Shown here: positions 26,165 through 33,999 of the stretch, in pieces
How positions within the stretch are numbered: position 1 is the stretch's first letter
Layout: every line of letters begins with the position of its first letter
DNA from: CATQHP01 sp965205595
GTDB taxonomy: Bacteria > Acidobacteriota > Terriglobia > Bryobacterales > UBA6623
Direction: 5' to 3'
Length of the DNA: 64,000 nucleotides
NCBI GenBank assembly: GCA_965205595.1
Contig: CBDBHI010000030.1
Coordinates: forward strand, 62,001-126,000
Translations under genes and position numbers: made by a program
The notes under the pieces: model-generated
Told to the model about the DNA's origin: nothing
The model's database searches: none
What the model saw: only the letters and a program-made list of their open reading frames with translations

Positions 26165-26373
26165 GTTTGAGCCGCGCGCGTCAGCAAGCGGTTTCCTCGA
26201 ACGGATCAATGCCTTCGAGGAAACCGCTTGCTGACGAGTCCGTGTGAAAAGTCCTGACGGTTCGAAGAAGGGTGCGACATGTCGCACCCCTACGATTGGT
26301 GAGGCCCAGATATTGTGTAGTGTTTGCGTGAATTTGGACTTTTCACACAGACTCTGACGCGCGCGGCTCAAAC
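26165..26373. repeat. Nested inverted-repeat element
   Basis: The outer arms are a perfect 20-bp pair (26165-26184 with 26354-26373, starting GTTTGAGCCGCG). Inside lies a perfect 22-bp hairpin (26180-26201 with 26214-26235, loop 12). There is also a 13-bp pair GTGTGAAAAGTCC/GGACTTTTCACAC (26242-26254 with 26336-26348) and the palindrome at 26270-26289. No gene lies here. The hairpin core is related to 2617-2669. It may be a composite of REP-like repeats or a small mobile element. Confidence 0.7.
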
Positions 26374-26410
26374 TCAATTCCTGCCAATTTTGTGCAGAAC
26401 TTGCTGACAC

Positions 26411-26500
26411 AGCCGCTGAGGCGGCGCGGCTCGGTATCGCGAACGGTTTCGTCCAACAAGTAGCTTGGCGGGCAGATTGAAAAATCAGGTTTCGGGCTAG
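26411..26500 (-). repeat. Dispersed ~90-bp repeat, copy B
   Basis: Read on the minus strand, this stretch matches 14937-15030 with few changes. It lies between the nested repeat and the MFS gene. The minus-strand start CTAGCCCG also resembles the TAGCCCG ends seen at 20222 and 44963. Confidence 0.6.
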
Positions 26501-26523
26501 AGTTGCCTTCAACAGGTCGCCTC

Positions 26524-27747
26524 CTACCCGTGCTTCGCTCGATCTGGCAAAAATAGCGCGATCGGGAACCCGGCCAGCGGCAACATTGCCAGGCCCCAGA
26601 GCACGGCCTCTAGACCAATGCGGTCGGCCAGCCAGCCAGCTCCCGGGACAAAGATAATCCCGGCGATTCCCCAGGCGAAGCCCATCATCAACGCCGTTAC
26701 CGTTCCGGCCTGCGACGGCGCGAGTTCTTGCGCCATCACCACGTTGACGGGGATGGTTGTCAACAGGATCACGCCGCCGACGAATAACGCCGCGATCGAT
26801 AGCCAGCCGGTCGTCAGCATAAAGGCCCCTAGGAACGGCACCGACACAATCATCGAATAGACGACTACCCGTTTCCCCCCAAATTTGTCCGCCGCTGTGC
26901 CTCCGATGAATGAACCCACCGAAGCGCTTAGGAAGTAGATTGCTAGCGCCGCGCTGGCGGTTTTGAGATTCATACCGTGTTCACGGATCAGGTAGATCGA
27001 GAGAAACTGCGCGATGCCCACCTGAACCGCCGAGCGCAACACGACCAAGATGTAGTGCAGCGCGAGCGGACCCCGCTCACGCGCCAGGACAGCCCAGTCG
27101 ACTCCCTGCTTGATTTCATGTTCGCTAACGGTCGGCTGTGGCAATCGCCAGTAGAGGATTCCGCAGATCACGACCACCGGCACGGCGGCAATCCAAAAAT
27201 GGTCGAAGCCAAATCGCTCGATGATACCGGTGAGATAAAAGGGACCCACGGCCAGGCCGGCGGTGCCGGCGGTGATGAACAGGGCCGTAGCAATTCCCCG
27301 GCGTTTACCCGCGACGCGGCCGGCTTGGGCGGTGCTTTGTGGATGAAAAGCGGCGACGCCGATTCCACCCAGCAGAGCGAGCGCCAATGCGCCACCGAAT
27401 CCCGCCACAAAGCCTAACGCGGTTAGACAAATCGCGGTAAACAGTGGTGAGACTATCGTGAACAGCCGCGAATGCAAGCGGTCGGAAATGAGGCCGAACG
27501 GCAGCTGCAGCACCGATGACGAAAACATCCAGACGCCGCCGAGGAGTCCCGCTTGAGCCAGGCTCAGGCTGAAGGCGTTGATCAATACCGGCTGGATGGT
27601 CGCGACCGTGGATGAGAACAAGTCAACGGTAAAGTGCCCGATTGAGAGCAGAATTAGCGCCTCACTCCAGACGCGGGTTGTCGGTGTCGAGGGTTCCTTT
27701 ACCGCGGCCAGGGGGTCGGCCGATGCGGTGCCTGCCAGATCACTCAC
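26524..27747 (-). CDS. MFS transporter, fosmidomycin-resistance (Fsr)-like
   Basis: This 407-residue protein has 12 predicted helices after a ~28-residue cytoplasmic start. The first helix carries LLSIGHFTVDLFSSTVATIQ, close to the 'H-f.vDl.s..lp' start of Fsr-type exporters. The loop GVAAFHPQSTAQAGRVAGKR is another hallmark. It probably exports a small compound by proton antiport. It begins 38 bp after hisF on the same strand, so it may be transcribed with the histidine operon. That could mean amino-acid or intermediate export, but the substrate is unknown. Confidence 0.82.
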   Translation of the reverse strand: MSDLAGTASADPLAAVKEPSTPTTRVWSEALILLSIGHFTVDLFSSTVATIQPVLINAFSLSLAQAGLLGGVWMFSSSVLQLPFGLISDRLHSRLFTIVSPLFTAICLTALGFVAGFGGALALALLGGIGVAAFHPQSTAQAGRVAGKRRGIATALFITAGTAGLAVGPFYLTGIIERFGFDHFWIAAVPVVVICGILYWRLPQPTVSEHEIKQGVDWAVLARERGPLALHYILVVLRSAVQVGIAQFLSIYLIREHGMNLKTASAALAIYFLSASVGSFIGGTAADKFGGKRVVVYSMIVSVPFLGAFMLTTGWLSIAALFVGGVILLTTIPVNVVMAQELAPSQAGTVTALMMGFAWGIAGIIFVPGAGWLADRIGLEAVLWGLAMLPLAGFPIALFLPDRAKHG

Positions 27748-27785
27748 GGGGGGATGTCTCCATGATAAGAGATGGGCTTCGAGGC

Positions 27786-28553
27786 TTAGGCTTCAATTAG
27801 GCGGACCGGGATGCCTTCCATAGCCAGAAGTTGTTTCAGTCCGTTCGACGTATAGGTTCCGTAGTGGAAGATCGATGCCGCTAGGCCCGCGTCGGCTCGT
27901 CCTTCGGTGAGCACTTTGACGAAGTCGGGCGGCGTGCCACCGCCACCGCTGGCGATCACGGGAATTTTCGTTGCTTCGGAAATGGCGCTTGTTAGATCGC
28001 AGTCAAAGCCGGTCTGCGTGCCGTCGGAGTCCATCGACGTCAGCAAGATCTCGCCGGCCCCCATGGCCTCGGCTTTCTCGGCCCACTCGACGGCGTCGAT
28101 GCCTGTGTCCTTGCGGCCACCGTATGTGAAGACGTTCCACTGGGCGTCGCCCGACCGCCGCGCGTCAATCGCGATCACGGTCGCTTGTGCGCCGAATTCG
28201 TTAGAAAGTTCAGTAAGAAGTTCGGGCCGCTCGACGGCCGCGGTGTTGACGGAGACCTTGTCGGCGCCGACCGTGAGAATCTTCCTTGCGTCGGGTACAG
28301 CGCGGATTCCTCCGCCTACCGTCAGAGGGATGAAAACTTTGCGCGCTGTTCGCTCGACCAAATCGATCATAATGTCGCGGCCATCGCTTGAGGCGGTGAT
28401 GTCGAGAAAAACGAGTTCGTCGGCGCCGTCTTTGTTGTAGCGCTCGGAAAGCTCGACCGGGTCACCGGCGTCGCGTAGTCCCACGAAGTTGACGCCCTTG
28501 ACGACGCGCCCCGCCTTAACGTCGAGGCAAGGGATGATGCGTTTGGTCAGCAT
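27786..28553 (-). CDS. hisF: Imidazole glycerol phosphate synthase cyclase subunit
   Basis: With hisH this makes IGP and AICAR from PRFAR, joining histidine and purine synthesis. I start at ATG 28551-28553 because the product then begins MLTKRIIPCLDVKAGRVVKG, the standard HisF start with catalytic Asp11. An upstream in-frame extension of 40 residues runs inside hisH and is not expected. The second catalytic Asp lies in TVIAIDARRSGDAQWNV. Phosphate-binding loops (TVGGGIRAV, ASGGGGTPPDFVKVL) are present in this (beta/alpha)8 barrel. Length is 255 residues, normal. It overlaps hisH by 7 bp. Confidence 0.96.
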   Translation of the reverse strand: MLTKRIIPCLDVKAGRVVKGVNFVGLRDAGDPVELSERYNKDGADELVFLDITASSDGRDIMIDLVERTARKVFIPLTVGGGIRAVPDARKILTVGADKVSVNTAAVERPELLTELSNEFGAQATVIAIDARRSGDAQWNVFTYGGRKDTGIDAVEWAEKAEAMGAGEILLTSMDSDGTQTGFDCDLTSAISEATKIPVIASGGGGTPPDFVKVLTEGRADAGLAASIFHYGTYTSNGLKQLLAMEGIPVRLIEA

Positions 28554-29149
28554 GCCAAGAAATTCCTGACGATCTGTTGCCCGACCGGGCCCGATTTCTC
28601 CGGGTGGAATTGCACCGCGAAAACGTTGTTGTCTTCGATCGCGGCGCAGAACGTCGTGCCGGAGTAGCGGCACAGCGCGGCGGCTCGCTCACCCGCCACT
28701 TCGCGTGGAACGTAAAAGCTATTTGCGAAGTACACGTAGGGAGCGTCGGCGAGTCCGTCGAGCAGCCGCGGCTCGCCTTGCCTTTCTAGCGAGTTCCAGC
28801 CCATTTGAGGGACGCGCGCGTCCGCCGGGAAGCGCACAACGCCGCCGGGGTAGACGGCGAGCCCTCGCTCGGGAGATTCTTCACTCGTTTCGAACAAGGC
28901 CTGGAAACCTAGACAGATTCCTAGGAACGGTACGCCCGACGCGATGCGCTCGCGAAACGTGTCGCACACCCCAAGCTCGTCGAGCGAGCGCAAAAGTTGG
29001 CCGTAGTGGCCGACGCCGGGCAGGATGATCTTGTCGGCGTGGCGCAGAGCCGCGGCGTCGTTGACAATTTCGAAGGGCTCGCCGATGGCCGCGAGCGTGT
29101 TTTCTACCGAGCGAAGGTTGCCCGCGCCGTAGTCAAAGATAGCGATCAT
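28547..29149 (-). CDS. hisH: Imidazole glycerol phosphate synthase glutaminase subunit
   Basis: This 200-residue class I glutamine amidotransferase begins MIAIFDYGAGNLRSVENTLA. The nucleophile Cys lies in FLGICLGFQALFE, and the His/Glu pair in NVFAVQFHPEKSGPVGQQIV. VPQMGWNSL is the conserved interface with HisF. It supplies ammonia through the HisF barrel. It lies 10 bp after hisB and overlaps hisF, so the subunits are made together. Confidence 0.96.
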   Translation of the reverse strand: MIAIFDYGAGNLRSVENTLAAIGEPFEIVNDAAALRHADKIILPGVGHYGQLLRSLDELGVCDTFRERIASGVPFLGICLGFQALFETSEESPERGLAVYPGGVVRFPADARVPQMGWNSLERQGEPRLLDGLADAPYVYFANSFYVPREVAGERAAALCRYSGTTFCAAIEDNNVFAVQFHPEKSGPVGQQIVRNFLAC

Positions 29150-29159
29150 GATGGCGGCC

Positions 29160-29768
29160 TCACGAGCCCTTTTCTAACAGGCCTTTGGTGCTGGGGAGCT
29201 GGTCTTTGAGGCGTTCGTCAGTAGAGCAAGCGAAGCGTAGCGCCTTGGCCCAGCACTTAAAAATGGCCTCGATCTTGTGGTGATTCGAGCGTCCGTACAT
29301 TACACGCGCGTGCAGATTCGAGCCGCAGTGCACTACGAACCCGTCGAAGAAATCGTGCAGCAATTCAGTCTGCAAGTCGCCTACGGTTTTGAATCGCGTC
29401 GGTGCGTGGTAAACCAGCGCCGGGCGCCCGCTCAAATCGATGGCCACCACGGCGAGAGTTTCGTCCATCGGCATCACGAAGTAGCCCGATCGATTGATGC
29501 CGACCTTGTCTCCGAGTGCTTCAGAAAATGCCTGGCCCAGCGCAATGCCGCAGTCTTCGACGGTGTGATGCTGGTCCACATCGAGGTCGCCGGTCGCGAC
29601 GAGTTTGAGATCGAACCCGCCATGCTTGCTGAAAAGTTCAAGCATGTGATCGAAGAAGCGAATACCGGTCGAGACTTCGTAGCGGCCCTTGCCGTCGATG
29701 TTGAGTTCGACGCGGATTTGCGTTTCTTTGGTGATGCGCTCGATCGTTGATTTGCGCTGTCGGGCCAT
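29160..29768 (-). CDS. hisB: Imidazoleglycerol-phosphate dehydratase
   Basis: This 202-residue monofunctional dehydratase converts IGP to imidazole acetol phosphate. Both manganese-binding repeats are present: DQHHTVEDCGIALGQAF and RSNHHKIEAIFKCWAKAL. The start (ARQRKSTIERITKETQIRVE) and GIRFFDHMLELFSKHGGFDL are typical. There is no fused phosphatase domain; the HAD gene just upstream, overlapping by one base, may provide that step. Confidence 0.96.
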   Translation of the reverse strand: MARQRKSTIERITKETQIRVELNIDGKGRYEVSTGIRFFDHMLELFSKHGGFDLKLVATGDLDVDQHHTVEDCGIALGQAFSEALGDKVGINRSGYFVMPMDETLAVVAIDLSGRPALVYHAPTRFKTVGDLQTELLHDFFDGFVVHCGSNLHARVMYGRSNHHKIEAIFKCWAKALRFACSTDERLKDQLPSTKGLLEKGS

Positions 29769-30442
29769 CAGAGGTACCTCTCTAGGTCGTTGACGGTTTC
29801 GATGACCGCGACGGCCCCGAGTTCGTGAAACAGCCGCGTGGTTTCGTCGGCTCTCGGGGTTTCAGGGTGTGAGATTCCGACGAAGCGCACGCCCGCGCCG
29901 AGGGCTGCCTTACAGTCGTCAATGTTGTCGCCGACCATCGTCATCGCGGCGTCCGGCACGTGTTTGAGAATGTTGAGCAAGCCGTCAGGCGCCGGTTTGA
30001 GGTTTTGGCACTGCTCGTTGGTCATGATCGGGTCGAACCGCACGTGCGGGCAAAATCGCTTGAGCGAGTGGCTTGCTGAGGGCATACCCCGCCCGGTGAA
30101 AATCCCTAGCCGATGGCTCTCGCTCAGGCGCTCGAGCAAGCCGTCAGCCGCGAGCCAACGCTCGTTGCGGATCATGCCGTCGGCATTTTCACCCCAATAC
30201 AGGTCGCGGCCGTGCCGGCGCACAACATCCAGCGGAACATCGACGCCCGCGCGACGCAGGTAGAGCATGACTATTTCGGAATCGTCGTTGTAACCACCTT
30301 CGTTTTTGATGCGCACGATTTCATCCTGAGTAACCTCGATGCCGCTGAAGTGGCGCACGGTCTCGACCAGTGCTAGACGAAACGTGTGGGTGAGGTCGAC
30401 TAGCACGCCATCCATATCAAACACGATCATCGGGGTGCTCAT
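29768..30442 (-). CDS. HAD-superfamily phosphatase in his operon, candidate histidinol-phosphatase
   Basis: This 224-residue HAD subfamily IA protein has motif I FDMDGVLVDLTHT (nucleophile Asp9), motif II GIFTGRGM, motif III NLKPAPDG and motif IV MVGDNIDDCKAALGAGV. It sits between hisC and hisB with four- and one-base overlaps. No other gene for histidinol-phosphate phosphatase is seen in the operon. By position it should dephosphorylate histidinol phosphate between the HisC and HisD steps; this is inference. It is not the classical HisB-N or PHP type. Similar HAD-IA proteins can have other substrates, such as phosphoglycolate. Confidence 0.8.
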   Translation of the reverse strand: MSTPMIVFDMDGVLVDLTHTFRLALVETVRHFSGIEVTQDEIVRIKNEGGYNDDSEIVMLYLRRAGVDVPLDVVRRHGRDLYWGENADGMIRNERWLAADGLLERLSESHRLGIFTGRGMPSASHSLKRFCPHVRFDPIMTNEQCQNLKPAPDGLLNILKHVPDAAMTMVGDNIDDCKAALGAGVRFVGISHPETPRADETTRLFHELGAVAVIETVNDLERYL

Positions 30443-31500
30443 CGCCCGAGCACCTCTTTAAAGGCGGCGAGAAATTTCACGCTTTGGTCGAGCGTGCCGA
30501 CGGTGACTCTCACCGCGCCCTCGATGTTGTGGGCTTGGCTTCGCAGCAGGATGTCTCGCTCGCGCAGGGCCCCGCAGATTTCGCTCGCTCGCTCGCCCAG
30601 ATTCATCAACACGAAGTTGGCTTCACTCGGCCAGTACGCTACCTCGAGTTCATCAAGCGTGCCGCAAATAAGGGCGCGGGCTTCGATGATCTTTTTGACG
30701 TAGTCAGTGACGTAGGCTTGGTCATCGACCGCCGCCAGCGCGCATTCTATGGCCAGTGCGTTGACGCTGTATGGGGACTGGCCCTTGTGGACCTGCTCGA
30801 TGTTCTCCTCGCTCGACACCAAACAGCCGACGCGCAGGCCGGCGAGACCGTAGGCTTTCGAAAACGTTCGGCTGACGAAGAGGTTAGGGTAGTGCGCTAG
30901 CAAGTCGATTGCGGTGACGCCGTTGAACTCGAAGTAAGCCTCATCGATGAGTACGGCTCTTTCGCCGGCCGCGTCGAGAATCTTTTCGATATCGCCCAGC
31001 GACAACGCATCTCCGGTCGGGTTGTTAGGGCTGGCGATGCAAATAAGTTTGCTGCGCTCACCGATTGACGCCACGAGTTGTTCTAGTGGGAACTTCAATT
31101 CGGGAAGCTCGTAGTTCACTCGCTTCGGAACACCCGACACGACCTCGGTGTAGAACCGGAACATGGTGAACGTCGGCCACGGCATCAGCACTTCGTCGCC
31201 AGGGTCGATGTAGGTGTGCACCACCGCGTTGATGAGTTCGTCGGTGCCGTCGCCAAAGATTAGTTGCGAGCCCTTGACGCCCAGGAACTCGCCGATCCGT
31301 TGGCGCGCCGTCTCGTATTCGGGATACGTGGCAATAAACCCGCGCGTTGCCGCCCGAGTCAGCGCTTCGATTACGCGAGGAGAGCAGCCAACGGTGTTCT
31401 CGTTGAAGTCCAGGCGCAGTTTTCCGCCTCGTCCTGAAGTGGGCGGGACGTAGGGCGCCATATTGCGGATGGCTTCGCGTGGCTGAGGTCTGCTAGCCAT
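30439..31500 (-). CDS. hisC: Histidinol-phosphate aminotransferase
   Basis: This is a class I/II PLP aminotransferase of 353 residues from ATG 31498-31500 (MASRPQPREAIRNMAPYVPP). A 12-residue upstream extension would lie within hisD. The family pattern is clear: LRLDFNENTVGCSPRVIEAL, FGDGTDELINAVV, ASPNNPTGDAL, DEAYFEF, and the PLP lysine in VSRTFSKAYGLAGLRVG. It transfers amino groups to imidazole acetol phosphate. It overlaps hisD by 8 bp and the HAD gene by 4 bp. Confidence 0.95.
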   Translation of the reverse strand: MASRPQPREAIRNMAPYVPPTSGRGGKLRLDFNENTVGCSPRVIEALTRAATRGFIATYPEYETARQRIGEFLGVKGSQLIFGDGTDELINAVVHTYIDPGDEVLMPWPTFTMFRFYTEVVSGVPKRVNYELPELKFPLEQLVASIGERSKLICIASPNNPTGDALSLGDIEKILDAAGERAVLIDEAYFEFNGVTAIDLLAHYPNLFVSRTFSKAYGLAGLRVGCLVSSEENIEQVHKGQSPYSVNALAIECALAAVDDQAYVTDYVKKIIEARALICGTLDELEVAYWPSEANFVLMNLGERASEICGALRERDILLRSQAHNIEGAVRVTVGTLDQSVKFLAAFKEVLGR

Positions 31501-32746
31501 CGGTACGAACCTCGATTGATCGCGCGTGTGCCTCAAGGCCTTCGGCGCGGGCCAACGTGGTAATCGCGGGCGCGAGGCTTCGAAGCCCCTTCTCGCTAAG
31601 CTTTTGGACCGAGATTATCTTGACGTAGTCGAGCACGCTCAGACCACCGCGCAGCCGAGCCGTTCCACTCGTTGGCAGCACGTGGTTTGGACCGGACGCG
31701 TAATCGCCGGCGGCTTCGGGGCTCCATGCGCCGATGAACACGCTTCCGGCGTGCTCGATTTGGTCCAGAGGAACCGACTCGCTAATAGAAAGATGTTCGG
31801 GTGCGAAGCGATTAGAAATCTCGCATGCCTCGTCGATTGATCGCGTCACGACTACGGCGCTGTTCGTGAGGATCGCGGCAGCCGCCACTTTTCGCGTCGA
31901 TAGACCCTTGAGTTGAACTTCAACCTGCTCCGCGACGGCCTGCGCCAACGTCGAATCTGTGGTCAATAGAATCGCCGCGGCGTCGAGATCGTGTTCGGCC
32001 TGCGCCAGCATGTCGGCGGCTAAGTGGCGCGGGTCACCGTCGTCTGAGATCAATAGGATCTCGGTCGGTCCCGCCACGAAGTCGATGCCCACCTCACCGG
32101 CTAGAAGTTTCTTCGCCGCGGCGACGTAGATGTTGCCGGGTCCGACGATGCGGTCGGCCTTCGGTACCGTTTCCGTTCCAAACGCAAACGCGGCAATCGC
32201 TTGCGCGCCTCCCATGTGGAAGACATTCTTGACCCCAAGCAGCGACGCTGTGCCCAGTGTTTCCGCCGACGGCCCAGGCGACGCGACTGAGATCGTTTTT
32301 ACTCCCGCGACTTGTGCCGGGATGACGGTCATCATCACCGTCGAGGGCAGCGGATAGCGGCCACCGGGAATGTATGCTGCAACAGATTCCAGCGGGCGAA
32401 CCAGTTGCCCAAGCTCGATGCCGCGGCGTGTAGTTTTCATCCAGGCCGTCGGCATCTGCAGTTCGGCGAACTCGCGAATTTGCCTCGACGCCATATCGAC
32501 GGCGTTTAAGAAGTCGATTGAGAGCGAGCGCTTGCCTCGCCGCAAATCTCTAGCGGTGATTCGCACGCCCGCCGCAATCAGGCCGTCGAGCTTCTTTGCA
32601 TAGCCAACGAGCGCCCGATCACCGCGTTTGCGGACCGCCTCAAGAATAGGCGCAACGGTCGCTTCTGCCTTGCCCATGCGGGTGGCGCGACGCGTGAATA
32701 GCGCTTCGAGAGCCTGACTCCCACGGCTGTGAATGATGCGCAGCAT
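31493..32746 (-). CDS. hisD: Histidinol dehydrogenase
   Basis: This 417-residue protein catalyses the last two NAD-dependent oxidations to histidine. Typical segments are AAYIPGGRYPLPSTVMMTVI, VGPGNIYVAAAKKLLAGEVG, IDFVAGPTEILLISD, the zinc-ligand AQAEHDLDAAAIL, and NRFAPEHLSISE near the C-terminus. Length is normal. It begins 24 bp after hisI and overlaps hisC. Confidence 0.97.
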   Translation of the reverse strand: MLRIIHSRGSQALEALFTRRATRMGKAEATVAPILEAVRKRGDRALVGYAKKLDGLIAAGVRITARDLRRGKRSLSIDFLNAVDMASRQIREFAELQMPTAWMKTTRRGIELGQLVRPLESVAAYIPGGRYPLPSTVMMTVIPAQVAGVKTISVASPGPSAETLGTASLLGVKNVFHMGGAQAIAAFAFGTETVPKADRIVGPGNIYVAAAKKLLAGEVGIDFVAGPTEILLISDDGDPRHLAADMLAQAEHDLDAAAILLTTDSTLAQAVAEQVEVQLKGLSTRKVAAAAILTNSAVVVTRSIDEACEISNRFAPEHLSISESVPLDQIEHAGSVFIGAWSPEAAGDYASGPNHVLPTSGTARLRGGLSVLDYVKIISVQKLSEKGLRSLAPAITTLARAEGLEAHARSIEVRTDG

Positions 32747-32770
32747 GAGTAGAAAACGGCGCGGGCCGAG

Positions 32771-33142
32771 CTACTTATAGACGGCCTTGGGGTCGTAGGA
32801 GGGGTCTTCGAACTGCGTCCATTGGCCGTTGTCGAGTCGGCGAAAGAAGCAACTGCGAAACCCATTATGGCAAACGCCGGGTCCCAGCGATTCGGCGCTA
32901 ACGAGCACTGTGTCGAGATCACAATCGACCTGAATATCCTTGACAACCAGGTAGTGGCCCGAGCTTCCGCCCTTGGTCCAAAGCTCATTGCGCGAGCGGC
33001 TGTAAAAGGTCACATTGCCGGTTTCTACGGTCTTGTCAAACGCTTCTTCATTCATGAAGCCGACCATTAAGACACGCTGATCGGCCTGGTCCTGGACAAC
33101 AGCCGGAAGCAATCCGTCGAATTTTGAGAAGTCTAGTTGCAT
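32771..33142 (-). CDS. hisI: Phosphoribosyl-AMP cyclohydrolase
   Basis: This 123-residue monofunctional HisI starts at ATG 33140-33142, preceded by GGAGG (minus strand, 33150-33154). A longer frame from 33208 would run through the terminator hairpin and is rejected. It opens the imidazole ring precursor PR-AMP. The metal sites are VDCDLDTVLV and CHNGFRSCFFRRL; TFYSRSRNELWTKG is the substrate motif. No hisE (pyrophosphohydrolase) domain is fused. It is the first structural gene after the His leader and attenuator. Confidence 0.96.
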   Translation of the reverse strand: MQLDFSKFDGLLPAVVQDQADQRVLMVGFMNEEAFDKTVETGNVTFYSRSRNELWTKGGSSGHYLVVKDIQVDCDLDTVLVSAESLGPGVCHNGFRSCFFRRLDNGQWTQFEDPSYDPKAVYK

Positions 33143-33174
33143 TTTGTTTCCTCCAGAAAATCTTGCCCCAAAAA

Positions 33175-33205
33175 CAAAAAACCCGTCCGGCCGGGGCCGA
33201 CGGGT
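33175..33205 (-). terminator. Rho-independent terminator of the his attenuator
   Basis: On the minus strand ACCCGTC-GGCC pairs with GGCC-G-GACGGGT (one bulged G), followed at once by TTTTTTG and TTTTT. It lies between the leader peptide stop (33233) and the hisI ribosome site. The T-run is only on the minus-strand side, so it acts on transcripts entering hisI. Its left arm CGTCGGC (33196-33202) is the exact complement of GCCGACG in the leader (33249-33255), a possible antiterminator. Confidence 0.85.
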
Positions 33206-33232
33206 CATTCGCTTAAGCTTGAACTTTGCTTG

Positions 33233-33310
33233 CTAGTTGCGCGAACCTCGTCGGCTGCCGTGTCCGTGATGGACTCGGGTGTGGTGCCAATGATGATATG
33301 CGCGTAGCAT
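33233..33310 (-). CDS. hisL: Histidine operon leader peptide (25 residues, 7 His)
   Basis: A 25-codon frame runs from ATG 33308-33310 to TAG 33233-33235. It starts MLRAYHHWHHTRVHHGHG and ends SRRGSRN. His is found at positions 6, 7, 9, 10, 14, 15 and 17: seven codons in one small peptide, directly upstream of a terminator and hisI. This is the layout of ribosome-mediated transcription attenuation. When His-tRNA is scarce the ribosome stalls on the His codons and the terminator is avoided. No clear Shine-Dalgarno site precedes the ATG. A TTGACA at 33358-33363 (minus strand) could be the -35 box, but no good -10 was found at 17 bp. Confidence 0.85.
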   Translation of the reverse strand: MLRAYHHWHHTRVHHGHGSRRGSRN

Positions 33311-33356
33311 CAGAATTGTTAGATTAGCAGATTAGCACAGAGATTCCCGCGCGTAA

Positions 33357-33923
33357 ATGTCAATTAGACCACTCAAGACTGTCGAAGTTCAAAGCCGTGC
33401 CGAGTGGCGAGTATGGCTCGAGAAGCACCACGATTCGACCCCTGAGATTTGGCTCGTCTTTCCAAAAAAGGCGACTGGGGTTGTGACGCTCAGCTATGAC
33501 GACGCTCTCGAAGAGGCATTGTGCTTTGGGTGGATCGACAGCCTCATTAGGCGTTTAGATGACGCGCGCTACGCCCGCAAGTTCACACCTCGAAAGCCCG
33601 AGAGCAAGTGGTCGACGATCAATCGCCGGCGCTACGCAAAGCTCAAAGCGCGCGGTCTACTTGAGCAACCCGGCCTCGATCGACCCCCGACGGAGTGGAG
33701 CGGCGACGCCCCAAATCCAACGCCGCCGGGGATGCCCGGCTACATAAAACAAGGCCTCGCGGCCAACCCCAAGGCGCAACAGCACTTCGATCAGCTAGCT
33801 CCCTCCTACCGCGGCGCCTATCTCGGCTGGATCGACTCGGCGAAGCGGGACAAAACCAAGCAGAAGCGGCTTCAAGAGGCACTAGCGATGCTGGCTAAGG
33901 GTAAGAAGCTCGGCCTGAAATAG
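33357..33923 (+). CDS. YdeI/OmdA-like protein
   Basis: This 188-residue soluble protein is divergent from the his leader, with 46 bp between starts. It shows the YdeI/OmpD-associated family pattern: EVQSRAEWRVWLEKHHDSTP, IWLVFPKKATG, LSYDDALEEALCFGWIDSLI, FTPRKPESKWSTINRRRYAKL, and a C-terminal AYLGWIDSAKRDKTKQKRL helix. The family has been linked to bacteriocin or peptide resistance, but its biochemical role is not established. The GWIDSA and RRL segments are basic, typical for the family. Confidence 0.82.
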   Translation: MSIRPLKTVEVQSRAEWRVWLEKHHDSTPEIWLVFPKKATGVVTLSYDDALEEALCFGWIDSLIRRLDDARYARKFTPRKPESKWSTINRRRYAKLKARGLLEQPGLDRPPTEWSGDAPNPTPPGMPGYIKQGLAANPKAQQHFDQLAPSYRGAYLGWIDSAKRDKTKQKRLQEALAMLAKGKKLGLK

Positions 33924-33999
33924 CCGTAGGCCGGCCATCGGCACCTCGGTTTTAACCCGCCTTGCTCACCGCGCCAGCCGACTTTCAGCCGATATTTTT

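Noticed and set aside
31501..31536. Earlier HisC start at 31536
   Set aside because: It lies wholly within hisD, and the alignable HisC start begins at MASRPQ.
33143..33208. Longer HisI start inside the terminator region
   Set aside because: The extra 22 residues are read through the terminator stem, while ATG 33140-33142 has a GGAGG site and the normal HisI start.
33311..33363. Clear sigma-70 promoter for the his operon
   Set aside because: TTGACA at 33358-33363 fits a -35 box, but the hexamers 16-18 bases downstream are poor. The tandem GCTAATCT repeats could hold a -10, yet the spacing is wrong, so it was not listed as a feature.
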